DNA of 19,784 bases from Podochytrium sp. JEL0797 (GCA_027596195.1 JADGJG010000441.1:1-19784), one strand, 5' to 3'. Shown: positions 9,564-19,000, numbered from the stretch's first letter. Numbers and translations are program-made. Notes: generated by a model not told the origin, from the letters alone.

Positions 9564-10622
9564 ATGGATTCGCCAGCGACGATCGCTTACATCAACTGGA
9601 ATCCAGGCTCGAATGCGTCCTTCGACTTGCTTCAGAAGGCCATCAAAGCCGAGCCCGCCCTCCAGACAATGTCTTCCAACGTTATCCACATTGCGACCAA
9701 CAACAGCATCCCTGCTGGACTCGATTGTACCGAAGTGCAAGTCCTCATTGTCGATTCGGCCGTCTCAGGCCTCTGGCACCATTTCCCCTCGCTCCAACTC
9801 ATTTGCACTGCCTGGGCGGGAGTAGACAAGATCGTGAAAGACGCCTCCTTCCCGCGCGAGATACCCCTCATTCGGCTCGTGGATCCGCTCTTGACGAAAC
9901 GAATGGGACAAACGGCGTTGACTCACGTGTTGGCGTTCCACCGCGACATGCACCTCTTTGCGGGACAACAGCGGCTGAAAGTGTGGGACAAGAAGCCGCG
10001 CGGGTTGCCGAAACCCATGAGTGAGTGTCGCGTTGGGGTGTTGGGGATGGGTGTGTTGGGGAAAGAAACGGCTGTGCAGCTCGTGAGGAATGGGTTTACG
10101 AATGTGGTTGGGTGGGGAACTTCGGAGCGCTCGTTTGTGGTTCAGAGTCTTGTGGATCAAGAGGATGGGTGTGTGAAGATTGTGGAGAACATGGTTCGTG
10201 TTGGTGCGGGGAGGGAGGCGTTGCTGCGGCTCATGGAAGAGTGCGAAGTTGTCATTAACCTTCTGCCTTCGACACCTGACACGCGGCGTTTGATTGATTT
10301 CGAAGTGTTGTCACACATGCGGCAACGCGGGTCTGTGTTTATGAATTTCGGACGCGGTGCAACAGTTGTGGAGTCAGATGTTGTTGCGGCGCTGGATGAC
10401 AAGAGCATTGGGTTGTCGTTGGCGATTCTTGATGTGTTTGAGGTGGAGCCGCTGCCTGTTGAATCTGTGCTGTGGACACATGAGCGAGTTGTTGTGACGC
10501 CTCATATGGCAGCGCTGACAGAGTACAGCAGTGCTGCAGCGACTGTAGCCAGGACATTGGGCATGTTTTATTCTGGCAAGCGCGAGATTCCTGGGTGTGT
10601 GGATTTTGCCAAGGGGTTTTGA
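9564..10622 (+). CDS. D-2-hydroxyacid dehydrogenase, GhrA-like glyoxylate/hydroxypyruvate reductase
   Basis: This intronless frame encodes 352 residues. The family reduces 2-keto acids such as glyoxylate or hydroxypyruvate with NAD(P)H. The Rossmann motif VGVLGMGVLGKE is at ~157-168 (GxGxxG), followed by VINLLPSTPDTRRLID, MNFGRGATVVE with the catalytic Arg at 264, AILDVFEVEPLPVES with the catalytic Glu (293 or 295), and VVTPHMAAL with the catalytic His at 314. The wording of INLLPSTPDT, RGATVVESDVVAALD and the C-terminal half is closest to the GhrA subgroup rather than the plant/animal GRHPR group. The ATG at 9564 is preceded by gga and gives full-length N-terminus; length fits the family with ~40 extra residues at the front. 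The protein ends AKGF, so there is no SKL-type peroxisomal signal. The lack of introns contrasts with its neighbours and could reflect horizontal transfer or intron loss. The exact substrate cannot be told from sequence. Confidence 0.9.
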   Translation: MDSPATIAYINWNPGSNASFDLLQKAIKAEPALQTMSSNVIHIATNNSIPAGLDCTEVQVLIVDSAVSGLWHHFPSLQLICTAWAGVDKIVKDASFPREIPLIRLVDPLLTKRMGQTALTHVLAFHRDMHLFAGQQRLKVWDKKPRGLPKPMSECRVGVLGMGVLGKETAVQLVRNGFTNVVGWGTSERSFVVQSLVDQEDGCVKIVENMVRVGAGREALLRLMEECEVVINLLPSTPDTRRLIDFEVLSHMRQRGSVFMNFGRGATVVESDVVAALDDKSIGLSLAILDVFEVEPLPVESVLWTHERVVVTPHMAALTEYSSAAATVARTLGMFYSGKREIPGCVDFAKGF

Positions 10623-10967
10623 CTGTCAATTCCTGCTGTCACTGTCAAACTATTTCAAAAATTAATAACTCTGCAACCATTGCACCAATTTGCTTGATCT
10701 CAAGTACAATCAGCAGAAGAATATGAGAGAAACACGGTTATTGTGAGTTTAAGCAGAATTAATTTTGTGGAAGGCAGCAAGGGCGAAAATCGATTTTCCG
10801 TACCTCAATTTTCGAGATTGCTCCAAAACCACTTGTTTTTGAGTCCCCAAACAAAGAATAGAGACAACACAGACCTCCATCATCACATACCACGTAAAGA
10901 AACATAAAAATTGATGCTTTTGATTGCACTAAACACTGACAAACATTTTGCTTGATTACTGCCAGCC
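10623..10967. other. Intergenic, AT-rich
   Basis: I see no gene here. It holds the 3' ends of the dehydrogenase (plus) and of the minus-strand fragment that stops at 10968. No canonical AATAAA was found near the dehydrogenase stop; an A/T-rich stretch (caaaaattaataac) lies ~35 bp after it. Confidence 0.6.
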
Positions 10968-11660
10968 TCAGTCAACCAATCTGGCCCAAACCTTGCCAAA
11001 CGGGAAACCAAACTTGATTCTATTGTCCTTGCCGTCTTCAGAAGAAGGCTCATCTTCTTCTTGTTCGACTCTTGCGCGTTTCGCTTTTGGTCTGTCAGAA
11101 GGTCCGATACTGCTGTGTCTTCTCTTGCGTTCCTTGATCTGCTTCATGAAGCTCTCATACTCGTCCATTTTCCCTTCGCGCTTCAGGTCACGTAACATGA
11201 AACAGTTCTCTGGGTCGTGGGCGCGTGGGCACTGGCATTTACAAATGAAACACCCTTCCACGAATTGATCTCTTGGAATTTGACCCGGCTTCTGCGGTGA
11301 GGAAGATCTTTTTGACAGCTGAACTGCAGCCACTTTGTTCTTCTTCAGCGTCTCCACTTGAGCCTCCAACTGCTTGACACGATTCGCGTCATTGGACTTC
11401 TGGGGAGACTTCGCAGACGGCGGCGTCTTCACAGTCAACTGTTGTCTGATCTCGTATGACCTGAGGATCTTGTCGATTTCCGTAAACACATCTGAAGGCA
11501 CCAAGAACTCCTTGTTCTTCGCGACCCTCAATACGCGTCTTGAATGGAAGGAACGCTTGCCCGAGCTCCGTGTCTCAGCTTGGTAATGACATAGCGATTC
11601 CACAAGAAGTACGCATGTAACATCGTTGGCCAACTTGTCGTTGTTGCCTTCTTCGTCAGC
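10968..11660 (-). pseudogene. C-terminal part of an unrecognised protein with a Cys/His cluster and coiled coil
   Basis: The frame is open for ~230 residues and ends at a stop at 10968, but has no ATG before residue ~150, so it must be a downstream exon or a relic. Directly upstream in frame is a TAA (11663-11661), preceded by a further 12 sensible codons (VLKKRFGKVLEE) after a CAG at 11702-11700. This looks like a nonsense change in an older gene, unless the AG at 11661-11660 is the true acceptor. Visible parts: a basic segment, a short coiled coil (RVKQLEAQVETLKKNKV), a Cys/His cluster CFICKCQCPRAHDPENC resembling but not matching a CCHC zinc knuckle, a charged helix, a bipartite nuclear signal-like RPKAKRARVE, and an acidic tail. 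A gag-like or nuclear origin is possible; I cannot name a family. Confidence 0.4.
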
Positions 11661-11814
11661 TTATTCCTCAAGCACTTTCCCAAAACGCTTTTTGAGAACC
11701 TGCCAACACCAGTGACGAAAACCAAAAATATGATTTAGATCATTAGATCAACATGCTTTGAATAAGATAATCACGAAACAACACGGTCACGTATACGCGT
11801 CGCAAGTGTGAAAA

Positions 11815-11957
11815 TCAAAAATTGACACTCATGCCACTGTTCTCATAAATCTTCGACCACAAAGATTGGAGGGATCTCCAAGCCGCAACACTGTTGCGCT
11901 TGTCTTCTGGGACCTCCGTCCTGACAATGTGCGTGAAACTCGAAATGAAATCGAACC
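11815..11957 (-). pseudogene. Probable exon of the same unrecognised gene
   Basis: After a pyrimidine-rich acceptor (ttttccaatcacag, 11971-11958) there is a 46-codon open frame reading FDFISSFTHIVRTEVPED and RNSVAAWRSLQSLWSKIYEN, ending at a TGA at 11817-11815. The composition (Trp, charged, amphipathic) looks like real helical protein. It lies between the 10968-11660 fragment and the 12194-12779 fragment on the same strand, so I infer all three came from one gene. No donor that rejoins it cleanly to the downstream fragment was found; a weak GTCAAT donor just before the stop (11827) would keep phase 0. Confidence 0.35.
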
Positions 11958-12042
11958 CTGTGATTGGAAAAGACGTGGGTGTTTAGAATACATTCCTCTG
12001 ATCACATGATCGAGAAATTCATAAACTCGTGTTTTCTAAAAC

Positions 12043-12115
12043 GTTGACACAATCGCGTGATTGCACTCATGTCACTCATAATATGTTGGCACGATTGCGT
12101 GATTGCACACATGTC
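12043..12115. repeat. 31-bp direct repeat, two copies, 42-bp period
   Basis: Copies at 12043-12073 and 12085-12115 share the core GCGTGATTGCA and differ at only five positions. They are separated by 11 bp. Each copy contains CATGT near its end. It lies in AT-rich noncoding sequence. Confidence 0.85.
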
Positions 12116-12218
12116 GGTATCCACAGCCAGTTGGCATTTTATAACAAAAGAAGTATTTGAAAATCCCGAAAGAGTTTGAGTTTCTGGACCAGCTTATGAG
12201 ATTGTTGAAGAGCTTGCA

Positions 12219-12532
12219 GAAGTGGAGGAATTCTCAGAAGAAGACTCGCAGGAAGAGGAGCTTGAAGAATCCATTGAAGAGTCATCAGAGGTTGAGGAAT
12301 CCTCGAAAGAAGAAGACTCGCTTGACGCGGAGCTCGCAGAATCCGTTGAAGAGCTAGCAGAAGTGGAGGAATCCTCCGAAGAAGACTTGCTGGAAGAGGA
12401 GCTCGAAGAATCCGTTGAAGAGCTGTCAGAGGTTGAAGAATCCTCGGAAGAAGAAGACTCGCTTGACACAGAGCTCGCAGAATCTATTGAAGTGCTTGAG
12501 GAAGTGGAGGAATTCTCAGAGGTTGTTGATTC
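12219..12532. repeat. Tandem repeat with alternating 69- and 72-bp units
   Basis: Units begin at 12219, 12288, 12360, 12429 and 12501, each with GARGTKGARGAAT. Spacing alternates 69, 72, 69, 72, so the true unit is a 141-bp dimer present about 2.2 times. All spacings are multiples of three, so the repeat keeps frame on both strands (E/S-rich plus, S/D/T-rich minus). Confidence 0.85.
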
Positions 12533-12739
12533 GGTATCGGAATCTGAGTCCGACGAAGAATCCGAGGATGAGCCAATTGAACCTTCAAGCTCATTTGTGA
12601 TTTGGATGAAGTATTCAACAGCTGGCATCAAGTATTTTCCAACATTTTTGGAATCTTCATAGACCATTTTGATTATCTTTTGCGGGCGCCGGTATTTCCG
12701 AGACCATTGGAAGTCTACCAAAAATCGGTTTTGCAAGAC

Positions 12740-12778
12740 TTCAAAAGCTGCTTAACTCTGACTTAAGCAGCTTTTGAA
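12740..12778. repeat. Perfect inverted repeat, 16-bp arms, 7-bp loop
   Basis: Arms 12740-12755 and 12763-12778 are exact reverse complements (TTCAAAAGCTGCTTAA), with the loop CTCTGAC. The two arms end in TTAA at the loop side. It sits at the 5' edge of the Ser-rich minus ORF. It could form a hairpin or cruciform, or be the fused ends of a tiny transposon; no function is shown. Confidence 0.9.
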
Positions 12779-13106
12779 TTCTCTAAAATCGCAATTCAAA
12801 ACGTGATTAACCTTGTTTCCACACCTCCCTTTTTTGAATTCGCGCTTATCATGTTATAAATGAAGAATTTAAAATCTCTGAAAAAAACACAAGTATTTCT
12901 CCGCATAGAAGAGTGATAGAAAAACACAAGTTTTTCTCTGTATATAGAGGTGAACGAAATTTCTCTCCACTGCATTTATTTGGTAAATTGATATGCTAAA
13001 AAAGGATAAAGAGAGTGGGAGACAAAAATGAAAAAAAAGAAGAAAAAAGGAAAGAAAGAGAGAGAAGAGAGAAGAACCCACAACACAACAACCAAAGCCA
13101 CGAAAT
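12779..13106. other. Noncoding, 3' side of the Myb-like gene, with purine tract
   Basis: I see no gene. It holds a 47-nt uninterrupted purine run (13030-13076, A/G microsatellite-like) and two near copies of AAAACACAAGT followed by TTTTCTC-type sequence near 12883 and 12921. It probably includes the 3' UTR of the gene ending at 13107. Confidence 0.55.
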
Positions 13107-15118
13107 TCACTGCGCATTTTCGAATTTGGACCCAGATGATCTGAGGAGAAGTTGCAACTGCAGCATTCTCTCCTGGGCACGCGTCTCGCGGTCCTCGTCG
13201 TCACGTTTGCGCTGAGCAGCCCTCTCCTCATCCTCGATACGCCTCTTGGCAGCCCTCTCCTCATCCTGAATCTGCTCACGGCGTCTCTTTTCCTCACGCT
13301 CCAAGCGCCGTTCCTGCAACTCTGCCTCATGAATGCGTCGGCGCTCCTCCACCCCTGCATCATACATACGACGACGCTCCTCGCGCTCTGCACGTCGCTC
13401 CTCCATCTCCAGCTCGAAACGATGATTCCCCTGCGTCGCACGTCTCTCGTCATTCGCCGACTTCTGGACCAAATAATGGCCCAGGCTGTCTGGCTTGGAC
13501 GGAGACTGCATCGATAGTTTATCGATCACGTGGCTCATGGTGCGTCTCTTCTTGACAGTGTCCGAGAGGTTGGCTTCACCAGCCTTGGGGATGGCCCTCA
13601 ACTCATCCGCAGTTTGCCCAACGCGCTGAGTGAGGAGGTAATCATCATCTGACTCCATGGACTTGGTGCGCTTGGATGATTTGAAAGACTTGGAAGCGAC
13701 AGGCATGGAAGACTTGGAGACCTTGTCCTTCTTGGAAGTCCCAGACTTCTTGGTAGCAGACTTGCGAGACTTCTTAACCTTGACCGGAGACGGAGAGTAA
13801 TTGAGCTCTGCATCAGAGTCAAACTCGGGTAATGGGTCGTCCAAGGGGTGATTTTCCTCCGTAAGTTGAAAGAGTGGGAAAGAAGTTTCGTTGGTACTTG
13901 TAAAACGACTTGGAGCAAGATCAACACGTGTTGGAGTACGACTAAGGTGCGTTGGGGTACGGTGAGCAAACGCGATGGCGAGACCAGATTCGGGCGCCAC
14001 GTTGGACATGAGGGCATGACCAAGCGTGGGGGAAACACCAGTAGAAATGGCAACAGTGGAAGCGGAGACCAGAACAGATTCGGCCGCGACGTCTGTGGGG
14101 GAAACACCAGAACTGGGAGGGATACCAGAAGAAATGGCAATGGCGGAAACGGGGGCCAGACCGGATTCGGCCGCGAAGCTGGTGGGGGAAACGGCAGAAG
14201 TGGGGCCGAGGGCAAGACTAGGAGGTTGTGGAGAATGCACGCGACTTTCCGAATGCGGGTGGCTTTGGACCGGAAATGATGGCCTGTGATCGAGACGGGT
14301 ATTGATACCCGAAGGACCCGAAACATCCGCGGTTCGTGGAGCTCCCACAGTAGATCGACCGCGGCATGTAACACCCTCTTGAGTGTATCCGGCACCACCA
14401 GTAGACGCAGCGCGACGAGAAACAACGGCAGAGCGAGATTGGCTTCTAGCCTTCACGCTTTTGGAGCGACGCGCAAGAGGCTGCTGGTTGTTGTTTGATT
14501 TTATTTTAATTAGTTGAGTTTGATAAAAAGGAAAACAACGGATTATTTACCTCTTCCTCCGAGCTGCTATCACCAGCACCACTAGAGCTGGAAGCACTTG
14601 ATTCGCTGCCAGAACCGGTGTCTGAGCCGCTATCGCTGCCGGAACTGAATGATTCATCGTCGCAAAGTTGCAGCGTTGCCTTGCGGTTGTCCATGAGGAT
14701 GGCAGCCTTCTTGCACCATCTTTCCGGGGTAGACTGGTTGGGGTCGCCTGTGGGCTTCTTGGTCACCCGCTCGTTGCGGAACATGTTCTTGATCGAGTCC
14801 GCAGACCGGTTGTTGGCGTGCCCCGTTTCAGCAAACTTGCGCGCAAAGGGCTCCCACTCGTTTCGACCGCACGGCAGCTCGCTCAAGATCAGACCGGCAC
14901 AATCTGTGTTTATAAGAACGATCAGAAAAAAGAAATGAATAAGGAGCGCAGACTCAAAAACTAAGGAAGATACCTCTCTTCTCTGGATACGTCCAATTCT
15001 TGCCGCAACCGGAAACTCGGCGCTTGGCGGGCTTCTTGGCCTTGACCTTGGATTTGGCGGATTGGGACTTTTTTGTCTTGTCCTGCTTGCGCGGCGGCGA
15101 GTTGCCCTTTTTTGCCAT
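13107..15118 (-). CDS. Myb/SANT-like (DUF6818-type) DNA-binding protein with C-terminal coiled coil
   Basis: Exons 15118-14974, 14903-14551 and 14483-13107 give 624 residues; phases 1 and 0. The first exon is a short, very basic tail (MAKKGNSPPRKQDKTKKSQS, then KAKKPAKRR), likely nuclear. Exons 1-2 (~40-130) form a trihelix/Myb-like domain: GKNWTYPEKRDCAGLILSEL, GRNEWEPFA, then the typical KPTGDPNQSTPERWCKKA. This wording matches the DUF6818-type family as I remember it. A Ser/Asp/Gly/Glu-rich stretch (~140-166) follows. Exon 3 has a Pro/Ser/Ala-rich region with three 29-30-residue degenerate repeats, a Lys/Ser-rich basic block, and a long Glu/Arg coiled coil at ~510-610 (EERRAEREERRRM-type heptads), ending SSGSKFENAQ. 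The acceptor at 14483 is a CAGCAG, so one residue may vary. Related Myb-plus-coiled-coil proteins occur in Harbinger-type transposons, but no transposase is visible here; it may be a host regulator. Confidence 0.72.
13983..14210. repeat. Three in-frame degenerate repeats of 87-90 bp inside exon 3 of the Myb-like gene
   Basis: The motif GATTCGG recurs at 13987, 14077 and 14164, each followed by GCS-type sequence and GGGGGAAAC. Units encode variants of SPT-x-AAESGL-x-(S/A)-x-x-x-AIS(S/T)G on the minus strand. The 3-bp length change keeps the frame, which supports coding of this exon. Confidence 0.75.
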
Positions 15119-15542
15119 GATTTTGAGATAATTTTGAGGAGGCTCCCCTGAATTCGAAAAACATGGAGGCCAAATCAGATTTGATTAAAAACGCGTGGTC
15201 AAATTCCAATTCGTGGCCTTTAGGTCACAAGGCCGCACATGTGATGCAAAGGATCATGCAGCTCGATCGCAAAAAATGAAGCACTGGCAACAACCAAACT
15301 TCTCTCACACACAACAAAAAGCAATTCTTATTCAGAACGGATTTGAGAAAGTTTAAAATTGAAGCTGCAGAAGCGTCGAGGCCACGAATTTTCACTCAAA
15401 ACGAATTTTGTCGGTTTTGATTAAAAGCCACAAGGGCCGCACGTGTGATCCAAAGGATCGAAAGTTCGCAGGCAAAATAAAACAACCATGCTACTCTCAA
15501 AAAAATCCTTTATTCACTTATTCTTGTCCATAAAATGTAGAA
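15119..15542. repeat. Upstream region of the Myb-like gene with a spaced direct repeat
   Basis: This gap between the Myb-like start codon and the LTR holds no gene. TTGATTAAAA occurs at 15181 and 15417, and a ~30-bp block (CACAAGG, GCCGCAC, GTGTGATSCAAAGGATC-like) occurs at 15226-15255 and 15429-15459. The blocks contain CACATGTG (15236-15243) and CACGTGTG (15440-15447), E-box-like cores. They may be promoter elements or an old duplication about 200-236 bp long. Confidence 0.6.
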
Positions 15543-15650
15543 TGTTAGGATCGCGTAAAAGGGATCGTAGAAGAAGTAGTACAAGGTCGAGACTTGCGCC
15601 GTAAGAGTTCCAGAAGAAGGAGAAAGGAGAGAGTTTCACAGGCTAGAAAG

Positions 15651-15660
15651 CTTTATATTT
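15651..15660 (-). promoter_or_regulatory. TATA-like box in the LTR
   Basis: AAATATAAAG on the minus strand, ~110 bp before the LTR end, is in a plausible position for U3 promoter activity. This is inferred from sequence only. Confidence 0.4.
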
Positions 15661-15742
15661 GAACTGAAGAGAAACGAAAGAAAACGACTCGCTTTTAAGC
15701 GAATGGAGAAACGATAAGAATAAGAAATTCCATAACGAAAGA

Positions 15743-15834
15743 AACATGTCGAGCCACACAAGCCACTCGCACACCACGCGTTGATCGGAACATGTCGAGC
15801 CACACAAGCCACTCGCACGCCACGCGTTGATCGG
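15743..15834. repeat. 46-bp tandem duplication inside the LTR
   Basis: The unit starting AACATGTCGAGCCACACAAG occurs at 15743-15788 and 15789-15834 with a single A/G difference. Duplicated U3 segments of this kind often act as enhancers in LTRs, but no function is shown here. Confidence 0.88.
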
Positions 15835-16012
15835 AATCGATAATAACTACCAAAGCTCGAATGACGAGAACGATAGCAATCGTCAAGTTCGAAGAGCGCC
15901 AAGAAAGGAAATCTGATCAAAGATCGGGAATCGGCTGAGATCGGAATCTGGTGGCGGTGTCTGCTGACTCATCAGCAATGCTGACAAATCGTTAGGAGTG
16001 ATTCCTAACATC

Positions 16013-16024
16013 ACCCCCCCCTTT
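16013..16024 (-). other. Polypurine tract for plus-strand priming
   Basis: On the minus strand, AAAGGGGGGGGTGA lies between the pol stop codon and the LTR start (TGTTAGGA). Position and composition match the primer site for plus-strand DNA synthesis in LTR retrotransposons. It overlaps the TAA stop. Confidence 0.8.
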
Positions 16025-19000
16025 AGACGCGCCCAGTAGAACGACGCGGAGTTGGGCCCGGCTTGGAAGGGTACTTGCGATGGAAATCGGAAACGGATTC
16101 TTGAGAGCCGGCAAGATTACTGGCAGGTTCCCAAGAGTTGTCGGAAGGAGAATAACCAGTCCAATGAACCAAGTATTGGAGAGACTTGTATCGACCAAAG
16201 AAACGAGAATCGAGAATCTCTTGGACCTCAAACTCCTCTTGACCTTGGACAATAACCGGAGGTGGCGGAGGTTGAGTAAAACCCTTGACTAGAGACTTGG
16301 TCTTGGGTTCCAAGAGAGAAGAGTGGAAAACAGGATGAACTCGCATAGTGGCGGGAAGCTTGAGCTCGAAAGCGACGGGATTGATGATGCGCGAGATCTT
16401 GAAAGGGCCAAGATGCTTGTCGTCGAGCTTGAGGGAAGGACGAGCCGTCTTGATGTTTTTGCGGTTGAGAAAAACCAGATCGCCAACTTGCATGGAGGGG
16501 GTGGGAATCCGAGACTTGTTGGCTTGAAGTGTGTAGCACTTCTGCGCATAAGCAAGATTGGCGCGCAAGTCTTGGTGGATCGTATCCAAGAGAGAGACGC
16601 GTTCTTCAGCCGAAGGAACGCTCGAAGTTCGGATAACAGAGGGATCAAAAATCGGATGACGACCGAAGTTGGCGTAGAATGGCGACATTGCAGTGGTAGA
16701 AACCGTAGAGTTGTTGTAGGCAAACTCGCAACTGAAGAGAAGCTCGGCCCAATTGTCTTGTTGATAAGAGCAGAAGACTCGAAGATATTGCTCAATGACC
16801 TGATTAATAACCTCGGTTGAGCCGTCAGTTTGCGGATGGAAAGCCGTGGAAAGGTTGAGCTTGACGCCAAGTAGTTCCATGAATCGTTTCCAGAAGCCAG
16901 AAGTGAACCGGGGATCGCGATCCGAGACAATGGACTTGGGGAAGCCGTGATGTCGAAAAACCTCGCGCAGAAACGAGTTGACAGTGTCTTCACTGGAAGC
17001 GGCCTTGAGCACAGGAATAAAATGAGCCATCTTGGAAAGTCGACACTTGACCACAAGAATCGAATCAGAACCGCTTGACAGGGGCAGGTCTGTGATCCAA
17101 TCCATGGAAATATCTGTCCAAGGAGCCGAGGGAACAGGAAGAGGTTGAAGGAGACCGTAAGGTGCGTGACGGTGTGGACGAGAGCGCTGGCAAGGATCGC
17201 AGTTGGCAATAAACTTGGCAATAACACGACGCATCTTGGGGAACCAGTAGTCACGGGAAATCAACTCGACCGTCTTGGCGACACCGAAGTGACCAGCAAG
17301 TGGAGAGCAGTGACGTAAACGGAAGACTTGCAACTGTAAATCTTCCGTCGGGAGGAAAATGAGATTGTCTTTGAGAAGAAGACCGTCGGAGAAAGAGAAG
17401 GACTCGTCCAACTTTCCGTCGTTGAAGAGGGAGAGATGGTGAGACTTGGCAGTGGCGCGAGAGATCGACTTGAGCCAAGTTGAGTCAGAGGAGATTGTGG
17501 TGATGTCCGAAACTTGGACAACCGGGGAAGAACCAGAAGAATCGACCATGACTAGACAGAGTGAATCAATTTCAACTCTCTCGAAGAGCCGCAAGTAGTT
17601 GTGCTTGTGCAACTCGTCGCCCTTCAGCATAGCGTAATCGGGGCGTCGAGAGAGTGCATCTGGCTTGCCGCTGAGCCGGCCTGGGCGGTGATAGACCCTG
17701 AAGAAGAACTCGGAGAGCTTGACAAGCCAACGGTATTGACGGCGGGTGAGCTGCTGCGAGGTCGTGAACCGTTGAAGACGCTCGTGATCGGACAAAACGA
17801 TCGCAGGGTTTGAAGAGTCAGCGCCAACGAGGTATTGTCGCCAAATGGAAAACGCATCGACAATGGGCAAAAGTTCCTTGTCGTGGGCGTCATAATTGAT
17901 TTCCGCGGGAATGAGCTTGCGTGAAAAGAAGGCGACTGGGTGTAAGAGACCATCGGCACCGTGCTGAGAGAGAACGCAACCCAAGGCGAAATCTGAGCAG
18001 TCTGTTTCCACGTAAGCCGTCTTTGAGTGATCAAAATACGCCAAGATGGGGGCAGAAGTGAATGCATCCTTGAGAGCTTGAAAAGCGGCAGCGGCGGAAT
18101 CGTTCCAAGGGAAGGCATCGAACTTGAACTCCTTTTTGGTGAGAACCGTAAGGGGAAGAGCCAGTTCAGAGTAGTTTGAGATGAACTGACGGTAGAAGTT
18201 GGCGAATCCGAGGAAAACTTGAACGTCCTTGACAGATTTGGGAACGGGCCAAGAGGAAACGGCGGAAACCTTAGCAGGGTCCATCTTGACACCATCTGCC
18301 GAGAAGATGTGACCCAGAAACTCCGTAGACGAATTGTGGAAAGAGCACTTGGCCGGGTTGACCTTGAGCTTGTTTTCCCGCAACCGCTGCAGAACTTCCG
18401 AGACGTGGCGAATGTGTGACTCCTCGTCCTCACTGAATATGAGAATGTCATCCAAGTAGCAGATGACGGTGACTCCGAGAAGGTCCGACAGAATGTCGTT
18501 GAGGAAGTGTTGGAAAACGGAAGGCGCGTTCGTCAGACCGAAACTGACAACATTGTACTGGTAGCTGCCAAACTTGCAACGAAAAGCGGTCTTCCATTCG
18601 TCACCATACTTGATACGTAGCAAGTGGTAGGCGTCTGGGAGATCCAAGTGCGTGAAGAACTTGGCTTTGGCAAGCTTGGGAAAGAGATCTGCAAACAAGG
18701 GGAGAGGGTACTTGTTCTTGACCGTGATGTTGTTGAGAGCGCGGTAGTCGACACAGAGACGAAAACCGCCGTTGGGCTTCTTGACAAAGAAACATGGAGC
18801 CGCGATGGGAGACGAGGACTTGGTAATCCAGCCTTGGGCGAGAGCCTTGGTGAGATACTCGCGTAGAACTTGCTCCTCGGCAGGGCTAAGGGGGTAGACT
18901 TTGCCAGCCGTGGGAAGGGAAACAGGCGTGCCGTCAGCGTTTTTTACGAACTCGATACCCAAGTCGTATGGACGGTGGGGAGGCAGGGGCCCGGGAGGGT

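Larger units (their letters stand above)
12194..12779 (-). pseudogene. Ser/Asp-rich low-complexity ORF with a helical N-terminal segment
   Basis: The minus frame is open from just after a TAA at ~12770 to a stop at 12194. Its first part reads like ordinary protein (AFEVLQNRFLVDFQWSRKYR, then KMVYEDSKNVGKYLMPAVEY), with an in-frame ATG at ~12664. It then becomes almost pure Ser with Asp, Glu and Thr through a tandem repeat. I infer it is the upstream part of the unrecognised minus-strand gene. The plus strand is also open (Glu/Ser-rich, ending at 12662), because the repeat unit lacks stops on both strands, so the coding strand is not certain. I favour minus because of the non-repeat N-terminal segment. 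Confidence 0.35.
15543..16010 (-). mobile_element. 3' LTR of a Ty3/gypsy chromovirus, 468 bp, complete
   Basis: On the element's strand (minus) it begins TGTTAGGA at 16010 and ends TCCTAACA at 15543, a perfect 8-bp terminal inverted repeat with the usual TG...CA ends. It directly follows the polypurine tract and the pol stop codon. A TATA-like AAATATAAAG is at 15660-15651. A second TCCTAAC near 15991-15997 makes the first 19 bp palindromic. A 46-bp tandem duplication sits in the middle. The target-site duplication cannot be checked because the other end of the element is outside the window. Confidence 0.88.

Noticed and set aside
11528..11725. 65-residue minus frame (TTSWPTMLHAYFLWNRYV) as the upstream part of the 10968-11660 fragment
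   Set aside because: It runs in a different frame from the fragment over the same bases; the fragment's own frame continues upstream past one stop codon with more convincing sequence.
12222..12662. Glu/Ser-rich plus-strand frame as a separate gene
   Set aside because: It is open because the tandem repeat lacks stops on both strands; no start codon or splice support was found, though it cannot be fully excluded.
13598..14425. 275-residue second minus frame inside the Myb-like gene
   Set aside because: It is an out-of-frame shadow of exon 3; the chosen frame links to exons 1-2 with matching phases and carries the coiled coil.
16289..17254. 321-residue minus frame inside pol
   Set aside because: It is an alternative frame of the integrase region; the Pol frame has all catalytic residues.
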